From Gemmatimonadota bacterium (GTDB lineage Bacteria; Gemmatimonadota; Gemmatimonadetes; Gemmatimonadales; Gemmatimonadaceae), in contig JAIOPJ010000055.1 in NCBI GenBank assembly GCA_021413975.1, positions 62,001 to 126,000 on the forward strand: DNA of 64,000 nucleotides, read 5' to 3'. Under the pieces are notes generated by a model that saw only the letters and a program-made list of their open reading frames with translations, was not told where the DNA came from and did no database searches. The stretch's first letter is position 1; every line of letters begins with the position of its first letter. The translations under genes were made by a program, and so were the position numbers. Of this stretch, positions 8,650 through 18,411 are shown piece after piece.

Positions 8650-9147
8650 TCAGCCGCCCGGCTGGCCGTCCGCGTAGCCGATCGAGAAGCGGAGCACCTC
8701 GCGGAGCCTCGTGCCCTCCGCCGACGGCAGTCGGACCCGGATCCGGACCGGCGCTCCGTTCGAAGGAGCCGTGCGCCCGATCACCCGGAGCTCGGATCCC
8801 GGGGTCAGCGGCGCCCACGCCCCCGTCTCGGTCCTGACGGTCGGGACCGAATGCACGGCGGCGGTGGCGGGCAGCGCGACGCTCATGGCCCACTCCACGT
8901 TGGCCGCGACCACGAACGTGAATTCCAGCTCGACCAGGTCTCCCGTGCGCCCGACCACCTCGGGAGCCGCCTCCGCGGACATCCGGAGGCGGGGCCGGAT
9001 GGTCATCTGGACCGGGATCGAGAGCGCCGCGCGGCCGATTCCGACGCGCGCCTGCGCCCGGGCACGGCCCGAAAGGCCGCCCATGAGCACGAACGCGAGA
9101 ACGAATCCCCTGAGTGGGCTCTGGAGCCCGCCGGATGAGTTGAGCAC
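8650..9147 (-). CDS. secreted beta-rich protein, possible fourth subunit (paralog D)
   Basis: A 165-residue exported protein on the opposite strand, converging on paralog C with a 16-base gap. The signal peptide ends at GRARAQA. The mature part is a single beta domain with alternating strands (VELEFTFVVAANVEWAMSVAL) and a C-terminal strand VLRFSIGYAD. Similarity to A-C is weak and rests on size, export, and the NVEW block that matches the N-x-P-W strand position. The start at 9147 is the first ATG and gives a slightly long n-region. It may be a tip or an anti-sense-regulated subunit; both are guesses. Confidence 0.6.
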   Translation of the reverse strand: MLNSSGGLQSPLRGFVLAFVLMGGLSGRARAQARVGIGRAALSIPVQMTIRPRLRMSAEAAPEVVGRTGDLVELEFTFVVAANVEWAMSVALPATAAVHSVPTVRTETGAWAPLTPGSELRVIGRTAPSNGAPVRIRVRLPSAEGTRLREVLRFSIGYADGQPGG

Positions 9148-9242
9148 CCCCTCATCATCGGCCGGAGCCTCGGGTTCGTGAGGCCGGCGCTAGGGGCCCG
9201 CGAACGACATCGATGCTCCGCGGACGCGCGAATCCGACCCCA

Positions 9243-9764
9243 TCAACGCCCCTCGAGCCACCGGACCATCGCCTCGCCGAACTCCGGAAGGTCCCTCGGG
9301 ACTCGGCTCGAGATGAAGTTCTTGTCCTGGACAACAGCTCGATCGAGCCACTCGGCGCCCGCGTTCACGACGTCGTCCCGGATGCCGACCGTGGACGTCA
9401 AACGACGCCCGCGAACGATACCGGCGCTGATCAGGATCCATGGTCCGTGGCAGATCGTGGCCACCAGACCGCCTGCAGCGTCGACCTTCCTCACCAGGTC
9501 CAGCGCCACCGGGTCGCGACGGATCTTGTCGGGAGCCCAGCCGCCAGGAGCGAGTACACCGGCCAAAGTGGCCGGGTCGATCGAGGCGAGTGCAACGTCG
9601 ACTGGGGCAGGGTAGCCATGCTTGCCCCTGTAGACTTGACCCCCCGCACCTACGAGAGGGGCCTCGTATCCGGCCGCCTCGAGCCGCAGCTTGGGATACC
9701 AGACTTCGAGGTCTTCGTAGTCAGGTCCAACGAGTATGGCGATGCGTTTCGTCGTCGCGGTCAT
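9243..9764 (-). CDS. DJ-1/PfpI family protein
   Basis: A 173-residue protein of the PfpI/DJ-1 class I glutamine amidotransferase-like fold. It starts RIAILVGPDYEDLE, where the Glu next to the nucleophile is conserved, and has the nucleophile elbow ATICHGPW with Cys105 and His106, then TSTVGIRDDVVNAGAEWLD, the usual PfpI region with W-x-D. Family members act as general stress proteins, glyoxalases or deglycases; the exact activity cannot be read from sequence. It lies upstream of the minus-strand secreted gene with about 95 bases between, and its own promoter must lie in the AT-rich stretch just beyond its start. Confidence 0.85.
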   Translation of the reverse strand: MTATTKRIAILVGPDYEDLEVWYPKLRLEAAGYEAPLVGAGGQVYRGKHGYPAPVDVALASIDPATLAGVLAPGGWAPDKIRRDPVALDLVRKVDAAGGLVATICHGPWILISAGIVRGRRLTSTVGIRDDVVNAGAEWLDRAVVQDKNFISSRVPRDLPEFGEAMVRWLEGR

Positions 9765-10135
9765 TCAATTGTTGAAAAAGGTAAGCGTTCGAGCCGGTCA
9801 CATTATACTCTAGAGCAAATAACATTCTATAACTCTATATAGAATGCTATATTACGGAGTTCGTGTAATGTCAGATATCAAATGCATAACGACGATATTT
9901 CATGCATCGTCGATTGCATATTGTCCGCAGCGTTACCGAGCGCGATGGAAAAATCACATCTGCGTTTATCAACATCCGGCCGCTGTGGAAATCAGGGCGA
10001 GGCTCTAGAAGTACGGGCGAAGCCGGAATGTGGTGCCTCCTGGGCCTTGCGAGCCAGGTCGATCCGGCGAGGGCCATTCCGATTGCCCGACGCCGATGGC
10101 AATGAGGCCCGCGGTCCGTACAATCTACAGGACTG
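9765..10135. other. AT-rich intergenic island with an inverted repeat
   Basis: A 371-base gap whose first ~220 bases (9770-9990) are strikingly A+T-rich compared with the surrounding DNA. It contains an exact 8-base inverted repeat with a 6-base loop at 9824-9845 (ATTCTATA ... TATAGAAT) and several TATA-like hexamers. No credible gene is seen: the short frames crossing it lack coding character. It probably carries the promoter of the PfpI gene and may be a transfer scar. Confidence 0.6.
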
Positions 10136-11165
10136 TCATTCAGGCGGAATGTCACCGGGCACCTTCTGACCCTGAAAGGCCATGGCGCGGAGTCGAGCGA
10201 CCCTGATGGCCATGGGAGGATGGGTCGCGAAGAAGTCGGCGACTCGTCCGGACCGCGCATTCACCCGGCGCCCCAGCGGGTCGGCGATGCAGAGGTGGGC
10301 CACCCCCGACTTGATGCTCGGCGTGGGGGCGCTCTCCTTCTCGATCTTGTCCAGGGCTGAGGCGAGCGACATGGGGTTTCGCGTGAACTGAGCTCCCATG
10401 GCGTCGGCCAGGTATTCACGCTTCCGGCTGATCCCCATGGCGAGCATCCGGCTGATCAAGGGGGCCAGGAGCCAGCTCACCAGCCAGACCACGAGCAGGA
10501 TGATGAGGAGCGGGTTGCCACCCTTGTCGCTCTTTCTGCCGCCCCCGCCGCCACCCCCCCCCACCGACCAGTCGTGGCCCGTGCCGGAAGACGCGGCCTA
10601 GCCCGTCGGCGATCAGGGCTATGGCGCCCGCGAGCCCGGCCACGAGGGTCATGAGCTCCATGTCAAGATTCTTGACATGTCCCATCTCGTGGGCGATCAC
10701 GCCCTGGAGCTCGTCGCGGTCGAGAAGCGTCAACAGCCCCGTCGTGACGGCGAGGTGGGGCTTGAGGGGGTCGGTCCCTGTCACGAATGCGTTCGGGTCG
10801 GGGTCGTCGATGAGGTAGAGTGAGGGTCTCGGCACGCCGGCCGCGATGGCCATCTCCTCCACGACATTCTCCAGCCGTCGTTCCTCGTCCGTGCCGCCCG
10901 CCTCCAGCGGTCGCGCCCCGGTCGACCAGAGCACCTTCTTGGCGCCGGTGCGGCGGATGTTCGCGACCAATCCCGTGGCGATCAGGGCGAGCACGACACC
11001 GGCCCACGGGAAGACGTGGCGATACTCGCCCCGCGGCGCGTCCAGGGTGTACTGCCACAGCAGGTAGTCTCCCCCCAGTCCGAGCCAGGCGAAGAAGAGC
11101 AGGAAGACCAGGACCAGCCACCGGGATTTCCGCCGATTGGCTGCCTGTTGCTCGAAGAGGTTCAC
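10136..11165 (-). pseudogene. M48 (HtpX-like) metallopeptidase, frameshifted in a run of nine G
   Basis: The first frame (11165 down to the poly-G tract) has two N-terminal membrane segments, then the catalytic HEMGH motif (GVIAHEMGHVKNLDMEL). The second frame (ending 10136) continues with two more hydrophobic segments and REYLADAMGAQFTRNP, which supplies the third zinc ligand of M48 peptidases. The frames join at a run of nine G on the coding strand (C at 10554-10562). Dropping one G gives an uninterrupted Gly-rich linker and a full-length HtpX-type membrane protease of about 343 residues. As read, the first frame runs on out of phase to 10416. This may be phase variation, a real mutation or a sequencing error. 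It follows lemA by 15 bases, a common pairing. Confidence 0.8.
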
Positions 11166-11180
11166 GGCGGCGGGCCGCGT

Positions 11181-11756
11181 CTAGTTCCGCCGGAACTCCA
11201 CCTTGGGCACGGCGCGCTCGGCGCTGTCCTCGATCTCCCACAGTTCGGCCGGGGAAGCGTTGGCCATGCCGGCGGCCAGGTTGGTCGGGAACTGCTGCTG
11301 CCGGGTGTTGTACTCGGTGGCCGTGTCGTTGTAGAGCTGCCGGGCGAAGGAGACCTTGTTCTCGGTCGAGGCGAGCTCCTCCTGGAACTGCTTCACGTTC
11401 CCGGTCGCCTTGAGGTCGGGGTACGCCTCGACCACGGCCATGAGCTTGCCGAGGGCGCCGGAGAGCTGCGCCTCCGCCTGCGCCGAGGCGGCGACATGCT
11501 GGGGGGTGAGCCCCGCCGCCGCGACGACCGCGGTGTTGCGTGCCTGGACGACGGCCGCGAGTGTGTCCTTCTCGAAGTCCATCGCCCCCTGCACGGCCTG
11601 CATCAGGTTGGGGATGAGGTCATGCCGGCGCTTGAGCTGGACGTCGATCTGCTTGAGCGCGTTCGCCGTCTGGTTCTTGAGGGCGATCAGGCCGTTGTAG
11701 GCCATGATGAACCAACCGCCGACGACGACCAGTGCGATGAGGATCAGGTAGAACAT
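11181..11756 (-). CDS. lemA: LemA family protein
   Basis: A 191-residue protein with one N-terminal membrane helix (MFYLILIALVVVGGWFIMAYN), then the LemA signature NGLIALKNQTANALKQIDVQLKRRHDLIPNLM and a helical bundle with NVKQFQEELASTENKVSFARQLYND and a late FP...A segment. LemA proteins are membrane-anchored helical-bundle proteins of unclear role that often sit beside M48/HtpX peptidases, as here. It is the upstream gene of the pair, so both are probably co-transcribed from the repeat-containing gap beyond its start. Confidence 0.93.
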   Translation of the reverse strand: MFYLILIALVVVGGWFIMAYNGLIALKNQTANALKQIDVQLKRRHDLIPNLMQAVQGAMDFEKDTLAAVVQARNTAVVAAAGLTPQHVAASAQAEAQLSGALGKLMAVVEAYPDLKATGNVKQFQEELASTENKVSFARQLYNDTATEYNTRQQQFPTNLAAGMANASPAELWEIEDSAERAVPKVEFRRN

Positions 11757-11821
11757 CTCGGCTCCGGAGATGGTGGGATGACGGGGGGACGACTTCGGGG
11801 TTCCGTTCGACCGCTACTGCG

Positions 11822-11970
11822 ATTCACCACCGAGGCACCGAGAGCACCCGGAAGTGCGTGCGCTCGCGTGCTCGCGAGCTCGATCGGGGACCGGACCTCG
11901 GGGATTCCCACGACGGCCAAGAGAAGGCGCCGTTACTCGGTGTCCTCGGTGCCCCGGTGGTGAACAGTCG
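11822..11970. repeat. dispersed inverted repeat, copy 3 (CACCGAGGCACCGAG type)
   Basis: The left arm at 11822-11850 (TTCACCACCGAGGCACCGAG) and the inverted right arm at 11937-11966 (GGTGTCCTCGGTGCCCCGGT) enclose about 85 bases. It occupies the middle of the 321-base gap 11757-12077 between lemA and the small membrane protein. A short T/A run (CACAAATCGTACCACAAATCG, near 12000-12021) follows; nothing else is recognised in the gap. Confidence 0.8.
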
Positions 11971-12077
11971 TTCGGCCGTCGCGGCGCGCGACGGGTGTTC
12001 CACAAATCGTACCACAAATCGAAGCGGGAGGAAACGCCATGGCGTCACCTCCCGCAGGTCCCGCGACGATCGGTGGA

Positions 12078-12260
12078 TCAGCCCTGGCGGGCGGCCTTCC
12101 GCTTGGCCATCGCGTCCTGGAGCCAGGTCAGCGGGATGATGAAGAAGGGAGTCAGCACCACGCCGAGGAGGACGTTGATCCAGACGAGCCCGATGTAGTA
12201 GCCACCCATGCCGAGTCCGGCCACGAGGGTGCCGAGGGGGCCGCCGAAGTTGGATTCCAC
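12078..12260 (-). CDS. small membrane protein, function unknown
   Basis: A 60-residue protein starting at GTG 12260 with GGAG nine bases upstream. It has two hydrophobic stretches (LGTLVAGLGMGGYYIGLVWI and NVLLGVVLTPFFIIPLTWL) and a basic tail (DAMAKRKAARQG), giving a likely hairpin in the inner membrane with the tail in the cytoplasm. It diverges from tilS with about 57 bases between starts. I do not recognise a family. Confidence 0.55.
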   Translation of the reverse strand: MESNFGGPLGTLVAGLGMGGYYIGLVWINVLLGVVLTPFFIIPLTWLQDAMAKRKAARQG

Positions 12261-12305
12261 GTGAGTGCTCCGCGAGTGCTGGTGGGACGTCGTGCGTGAC
12301 GACGA

Positions 12306-12314
12306 TATCTTAAG
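12306..12314 (+). promoter_or_regulatory. candidate -10 element before tilS
   Basis: TATCTTAAG lies four bases before the tilS GTG. It is one of very few A+T-rich stretches here and resembles TATCTTTAAG before murC. If it is the -10, the transcript would start at or within the first codons (leaderless). This is inferred from similarity among start-proximal motifs only. Confidence 0.3.
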
Positions 12315-12317
12315 TCC

Positions 12318-13418
12318 GTGAGCACCGAAAGGGAACTGGCGCCGGGGACGGCGGTGCAGGCGGCGCTCGCGGAGTTGCCTCGCGGGCGCTGGCTGCTCGC
12401 GGTGTCGGGCGGGCAGGATTCGATGGTGCTGCTGCACGCCATGGCGCGCTCGCGGAGCGCCGAGGTGGCGGCCGTCGCCAACTTCGACCATGCCACGGGC
12501 GCGTTCGCGCGCCGCGCCGCGGCCCTCGTGGAACGCGAGGCGCTGCGGCACTGCCTGCCCTCGGTCTCCGGCGTCGCGGAGCCGGGGCTGCCGTTCAATG
12601 AAGGTGCCTGGCGCGCCGCGCGTCATGCCTTCCTCGACGCCTGGGCTGCCGAGCTCGGGGCGACCGTGCTCACCGCACACACGCGCGACGACCAGATCGA
12701 GACCGTGGTCCAGCGGCTGCTGCGTGACGCGGGGCCGCGCGGGCTCGCGGGGATGCGGGTGGCCGCGTCGCCGCCGGATTCGCCGCCGGATTCGCCGCCG
12801 GATTCGGCGCCGGATTCGGCGCCGGACGCGGCGCCGGGCCGCCGGCGCGCCATGCGCGCGCGCCCGCTGCTGAGCGTGCCGCGCACCACGCTCGCGGCCT
12901 ACGCGCGCGCGCACCGCGTGCCGTTCGCCGAGGACCCGAGCAACGCGTCGCTCGACTTCCAGCGTAACCGTGTGCGTCACGAGATCCTCCCGGCGCTCGA
13001 GCGCTCCGCGCCGGGGTTCGGCGAGTGGTGCTGGTCGCTCGGAGAACGCGCGGCCGCCTGGCGCGAAGGCGTCGAACGCCTCCTGGACGCGGTGGGCGTG
13101 ACGGTTCCGCCGGACGCCGCGAGCGACGGTCCGCGATCGGGCTCCGCGCGCGCGCGCGGCGGGAGCGCGGTGGTCGCTGCCGCGCCGTTCGCCGAGTGCG
13201 GCGAACCCGAATGGGCGGTGCTCTGGCCGGCGATCGCGGCCCGTGCGGGAGTGGTGATGGACCGCCGCGGCATCGAGCGCGCCGCGAGCTGGGCCCCGCG
13301 GGCGAGCGCCGGGCAGGTCATCCCGCTCTCCGGTGACGCGACGATCGTGCGGACCGCGTCGACCTTCGTCGTGAAGGGAACGCCCGGGGCCTCTCACGGC
13401 TATATATTGCATCAATGA
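12318..13418 (+). CDS. tilS: tRNA(Ile)-lysidine synthase
   Basis: A 366-residue N-type ATP pyrophosphatase. The PP-loop SGGQDSM lies at residues 30-36, followed by FDHATG (the family's xDHxLR region is degenerate here), LTAHTRDDQIETVVQRLLR (typical TAHHxDDQxET) and RPLLSVPRT, then EDPSNAS...RNRVRHEILP, the signature for substrate placement. It modifies C34 of the minor tRNA-Ile so that it reads AUA. A Ser-Pro-Pro-Asp repeat (six 12-base units) is inserted after GMRVAA. The C-terminal part is shorter than in E. coli. The start is GTG, and its stop overlaps hpt (ATGA). Confidence 0.9.
   Translation: MSTERELAPGTAVQAALAELPRGRWLLAVSGGQDSMVLLHAMARSRSAEVAAVANFDHATGAFARRAAALVEREALRHCLPSVSGVAEPGLPFNEGAWRAARHAFLDAWAAELGATVLTAHTRDDQIETVVQRLLRDAGPRGLAGMRVAASPPDSPPDSPPDSAPDSAPDAAPGRRRAMRARPLLSVPRTTLAAYARAHRVPFAEDPSNASLDFQRNRVRHEILPALERSAPGFGEWCWSLGERAAAWREGVERLLDAVGVTVPPDAASDGPRSGSARARGGSAVVAAAPFAECGEPEWAVLWPAIAARAGVVMDRRGIERAASWAPRASAGQVIPLSGDATIVRTASTFVVKGTPGASHGYILHQ
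12768..12839 (+). repeat. 12-base tandem repeat inside tilS
   Basis: Six consecutive 12-base units (TCGCCGCCGGAT and variants) encode SPPD three times, SAPD twice and AAPG. The repeat lies in a surface loop between the catalytic core and the RPLL motif, so copy-number change would keep the frame. Confidence 0.85.
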
Positions 13419-13966
13419 CCGCATCGGCCGCCGATCCCCGCCTCAAGGGGCGCGCACTCAAGCGCGTCGCGCTGAGCGAGGAGACCATCGCAGCGCGCGT
13501 CCGGGAACTCGGCCGCGAGATCACCGCGTCCTACCCCGACGGCGACCTGCTCGTGCTCGGCCTGCTCAAGGGGAGCTTCATCTTCCTCGCCGACCTGGTG
13601 CGGCAGATCGAACGGCCGCTGCACGTCGACTTCCTCGTCGCGTCGAGCTACGGCGACGCGACGGTGAGTTCCGGGATGGTGCGGCTGGTGTATGACCCGG
13701 AGACCGACCTCGCGGGGAAGCACATCCTCCTCGTCGAGGACATCGTCGACTCGGGCCGCACGCTGCAGCGGCTCATGACGTTGCTCAATGAACGGAACCC
13801 GCGCTCGATCGAGATCTGCGCGCTGCTCCACAAGCACATCGCCACCGAACTGCATCACCCGACGCGGTTCATCGGGTTCGACGCCCCCAACGAATTCCTC
13901 GTGGGCTACGGGCTGGATCATGCGGAGGATTTCCGTCATGTGCCGTACGTCGCGAGCCTTCAGTAG
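13415..13966 (+). CDS. hpt: hypoxanthine phosphoribosyltransferase
   Basis: A 183-residue type I phosphoribosyltransferase. It has GLLKGSFIFLADLVRQI (the pyrophosphate loop), DFLVASSYGDATVSSG (flexible loop), the PRPP-binding signature LLVEDIVDSGRTL and a C-terminal FIGFDAPNEFLVGYGLDHAEDFRHVPYVA, where bases of hypoxanthine/guanine are recognised. It salvages purine bases to IMP/GMP in the cytoplasm. It overlaps tilS by four bases and is followed by ftsH after 12 bases; tilS-hpt-ftsH is a widely conserved order, which supports all three calls. Confidence 0.94.
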   Translation: MTASAADPRLKGRALKRVALSEETIAARVRELGREITASYPDGDLLVLGLLKGSFIFLADLVRQIERPLHVDFLVASSYGDATVSSGMVRLVYDPETDLAGKHILLVEDIVDSGRTLQRLMTLLNERNPRSIEICALLHKHIATELHHPTRFIGFDAPNEFLVGYGLDHAEDFRHVPYVASLQ

Positions 13967-13978
13967 GAACTGACCGAC

Positions 13979-15946
<1,968 letters not shown>

Positions 15947-15952
15947 ACGGAT

Positions 15953-15970
15953 AGGTGGCAGGTGGCAGGA
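15953..15970. repeat. GGTGGCAGGTGG-type short repeat after ftsH
   Basis: AGGTGGCAGGTGGCAGGA leads straight into the ftsH terminator hairpin. It is the same unit as at 2755. A comparable layout (repeat arm leading into a stem beginning AACGGCG) occurs at 59121-59199 with a different arm. Confidence 0.5.
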
Positions 15971-16000
15971 ACGGCGGTGCGAGGCTCTCGCGCCGCCGTT
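15970..16000 (+). terminator. likely terminator of the tilS-hpt-ftsH operon
   Basis: A 14-base stem with one G:T pair and a 3-base loop (AACGGCGGTGCGAG / CTCGCGCCGCCGTT), 24 bases beyond the ftsH stop and followed by CGTGCTTTCC. The T run is weak, so termination strength is uncertain. Confidence 0.6.
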
Positions 16001-16094
16001 CGTGCTTTCCAGGGATGTTCCGTTGCTCGGCGCTCCTTCCTCGCTCCTTCCTCGATCGCGGCGTGGATGCGGCGTTCGGAGAGCAGTTCGCCGT

Positions 16095-16196
16095 TCCTCG
16101 GTGTCCTCTGTGCCTCGGTGGTGAATGCCGTCGCCGTTGTGAGGCCACCCGTGACGAACCGCTCTCACCACAGAGGCACCGAGGGCACCGGGAACT
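16095..16196. repeat. dispersed inverted repeat, copy 4, arms in reverse order
   Basis: Here the right-type arm comes first (16095-16127, CTCGGTGTCCTCTGTGCCTC) and the left-type arm second (16163-16196, TCACCACAGAGGCACCGAGG), about 35 bases apart. It lies in the 375-base gap 15947-16321 between ftsH and the YggS gene; the rest of the gap has the ftsH terminator and no gene. Confidence 0.75.
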
Positions 16197-16321
16197 GCAC
16201 GAGCAGGTTTCCCATGGTCGCTGCGGCCATCACGGCGGGGAGCCGAGAGCGCTCCCGGCGCCTGAGATTCCCGCTTCCGAGGGCTTTCCCGCCCGTGTAA
16301 GCCCCTGTAATTTCAACTGTT

Positions 16322-17020
16322 ATGGATTTTCCGGAGCTCCCCGAGCGGTTGGCCGAGGTGCGCGGCAGGATCGCGCAGGCGGCCGCGCGCGGTGGCCACG
16401 GGCAGACGGTCAAGGTGATCGCGGTGACCAAGACGCACGGGCCGGAGGCGGTCGAGGCGGCCTGGGGCGCGGGGATCCTCGATGTGGGTGAGAACAAGGT
16501 GCAGGAAGCGGTCGGGAAGCAGGACGCACTGGCGGGCTCCGCGGCGGAACGCGGCGGCCTGCGCTGGCACCTGATCGGGCATCTGCAGACGAACAAGGCC
16601 AGGTCGCTCTCGCGCTTCGCGCTCTTCCATGGCCTCGACCGGGACGGTCTCGTGGACGCGGTGCGCGATGCGGCCCGGAGAGCGGGGACGACCTTCGAGG
16701 TGCTGGTGCAGGTGAACGTGTCGGGCGAGGAGAGCAAGGGGGGCTTCGAGCCGCAGGCACTCGAGGCACTCGCCGCGCGACTCGTGACGATGCCGGAGCT
16801 GCGCGTCCGCGGCGTGATGACGATGGCACCGTTCGACGCCGCTGAGCGCGTGCTGCGCGACGTCTTCAGCGGGGCGCGTTCCGCCCTCGGCGTGCTGCGC
16901 TCGGCGGGGCTGCCGGCGGTGGAGCTCTCGATGGGCATGTCGGGCGATTACGAGCTCGCGGTGGAGGAAGGCGCGACGATGGTGCGGCTCGGGACCATCC
17001 TTTTCGGGGCGAGGGAATGA
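16322..17020 (+). CDS. YggS/PLPBP family pyridoxal phosphate homeostasis protein
   Basis: A 232-residue single-domain TIM-barrel PLP protein. VIAVTKTHGPEAV contains the PLP-binding Lys (Lys37), followed by DVGENKVQEAVGK, WHLIGHLQTNKAR, VQVNVSGEESKGGF, MTMAPF and the C-terminal SMGMSGDYELAVEEGATMVRLGT phosphate-binding motif, all family hallmarks. These proteins buffer PLP and affect amino-acid balance and have no known catalytic reaction. The start ATG follows TTCAACTGTT, with no clear Shine-Dalgarno. It overlaps the DivIVA-like gene by four bases, the usual yggS-division-gene association. Confidence 0.93.
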   Translation: MDFPELPERLAEVRGRIAQAAARGGHGQTVKVIAVTKTHGPEAVEAAWGAGILDVGENKVQEAVGKQDALAGSAAERGGLRWHLIGHLQTNKARSLSRFALFHGLDRDGLVDAVRDAARRAGTTFEVLVQVNVSGEESKGGFEPQALEALAARLVTMPELRVRGVMTMAPFDAAERVLRDVFSGARSALGVLRSAGLPAVELSMGMSGDYELAVEEGATMVRLGTILFGARE

Positions 17021-17547
17021 CGGACATGGAACAGGACGACGCATTCCATCTCACGGCGGTCGACGTCCGCCGCTACGACTTCGCCACCGTCATGCGGGGG
17101 TACGACCGCGCGCGCGTGGACCAGTTCAAGGACCAGGTCGCGGACGAGATCGAGCGCCTCATGCGTTCCAACACGGAGCTCGAGGAGAAGGCGCGCAATT
17201 TCCATGAGCAGCTGCGCGCCTTCCGCGAGCGCGACCGCGCGCTCAACGAGGCGCTCGTGAGCGCGCAGCAGCTGCGCGCCGACGTGAAGGAGCAGGCCAT
17301 GCGCGAGGCCGACCTGATCGTGCGCGAAGCGCAGTCCGACGCGACAGGACTCGTGGAGGCGGCGCGGGCGGAGGCCAGGGACCTGACCGAGACTTCGCAG
17401 ACGTCGATCGCCTCGCTGCGCGCCGAGATCGAGCAGCTGGAACGCATCCGTCGCGCGTACCTGTCGCAGGTGCGGGCGCTCGCGGAGCGGCAGATCGCCG
17501 AGGTGTCGGCGTTCGAAGAGCGGCGCCCCTTCGACGAGGCGCGCTAG
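17017..17547 (+). CDS. DivIVA domain protein
   Basis: A 176-residue, mostly coiled-coil protein. The N-terminus HLTAVDVRRYDFATVMRGYDRARVDQFKDQVADEIERLM is the DivIVA lipid-binding segment (F/Y...GYD..EVD.F), followed by a long heptad region to about residue 165. DivIVA-type proteins gather at curved membranes, at poles and division sites. The short length and lack of a C-terminal domain resemble the DivIVA-like proteins of Gram-negatives. It overlaps the yggS stop. An ATG nine bases downstream (17026) is the alternative start. Confidence 0.85.
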   Translation: MTDMEQDDAFHLTAVDVRRYDFATVMRGYDRARVDQFKDQVADEIERLMRSNTELEEKARNFHEQLRAFRERDRALNEALVSAQQLRADVKEQAMREADLIVREAQSDATGLVEAARAEARDLTETSQTSIASLRAEIEQLERIRRAYLSQVRALAERQIAEVSAFEERRPFDEAR

Positions 17548-17562
17548 CATGAGGGCCCGCCA

Positions 17563-18411
17563 GTGAGCGCCGTGTCCGTGCCCGGAGCGGAGCTGCACGC
17601 GCCAGCGCCGATCGCAGCGGCCGTCGCGGCGATCCGCGCGCAGTGCGCGCTCGTGCCCGAGGTCGCGATCATCCTCGGGACCGGACTCGGGGGCCTCGCG
17701 CAGGCCATGACGGTCGAGGCGTCGATCCCGTACGACCGCATCCCCGGCTTCCCGCTCTCGACGGTGGAATCGCATTCGGGACGCCTGCTGCTCGGCACGC
17801 TCGGCACGCGACGCGTGGTGGCGATGCAGGGGCGCTTCCACCGCTACGAAGGGTATTCGCTGCAGCAGGTCACGTTCCCGGTGCGCGTGCTCAGGGCGCT
17901 CGGCGCCGGCACGCTCGTGGTCTCCAACGCGTGCGGGGGCATGAACCCGCTCTGGGCGCCGGGCGACCTGATGCTGATCGCCGACCACATCAACCTGCTC
18001 GGCGACAACCCGCTCATCGGGCCGAACGACGCGTCGCTCGGCCCGCGCTTCCCGGACATGAGTGCGCCCTACGATGCGGGGCTCCGCGAGATCGCGCGCA
18101 CGGTCGCCCGCGAGCGCGCGATGACGCTGCGGGAGGGGGTGTACGTGGCGGTGCAGGGGCCCAATCTCGAGACGCGCGCGGAGTACCGCATGCTCCGGGC
18201 GATGGGGGCCGACGTGGTGGGGATGAGCACCGTGCCCGAGGTGATCGTGGCGGTGCATGGGGGGATGCGCGTGCTCGGCTGCTCGATCATCACCGATCAG
18301 TGCCTTCCCGATGCGCTCGAGGAGGCTTCTCTCGACCGGATCCTCGCGATCGCGGCCAAGGCGGAGCCTCACCTCACGGCGCTCGTGCAGGGCGTGCTGG
18401 AGCGTCTGTGA
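17563..18411 (+). CDS. purine nucleoside phosphorylase
   Basis: A 282-residue phosphorylase of the trimeric PNP/MTAP type. It has [13 protein letters not shown] (phosphate-binding Gly-rich loop), [97 protein letters not shown] and a C-terminal helix. It cleaves purine (deoxy)nucleosides with phosphate to free base and (d)ribose-1-phosphate. The start is GTG with AGGGCCCGCC upstream. Its stop overlaps the ileS start (GTGA), so the two are coupled, although they are not functionally related. Confidence 0.93.
   Translation: MSAVSVPGAELHAPAPIAAAVAAIRAQCALVPEVAIILGTGLGGLAQAMTVEASIPYDRIPGFPLSTVESHSGRLLLGTLGTRRVVAMQGRFHRYEGYSLQQVTFPVRVLRALGAGTLVVSNACGGMNPLWAPGDLMLIADHINLLGDNPLIGPNDASLGPRFPDMSAPYDAGLREIARTVARERAMTLREGVYVAVQGPNLETRAEYRMLRAMGADVVGMSTVPEVIVAVHGGMRVLGCSIITDQCLPDALEEASLDRILAIAAKAEPHLTALVQGVLERL

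Noticed and set aside
9871-10260. Short frames on both strands in the AT-rich island (e.g. 9882-10169 plus)
   Set aside because: They lack ribosome sites, overlap the M48 end and have no coding character.
10416-10550. A separate protein made of the out-of-phase tail of the M48 first frame
   Set aside because: The tail (GRQKERQGW onward) is out-of-phase reading past the G run; the second frame carries the real C-terminal part.
11016-11963. A 315-residue plus-strand frame opposite lemA and the M48 gene
   Set aside because: Antisense of two recognised genes; low-complexity, ends in repeat sequence.
12768-12839. CRISPR-like array
   Set aside because: The 12-base units are an in-frame coding microsatellite in tilS without spacers; no array or cas gene is present in the window.
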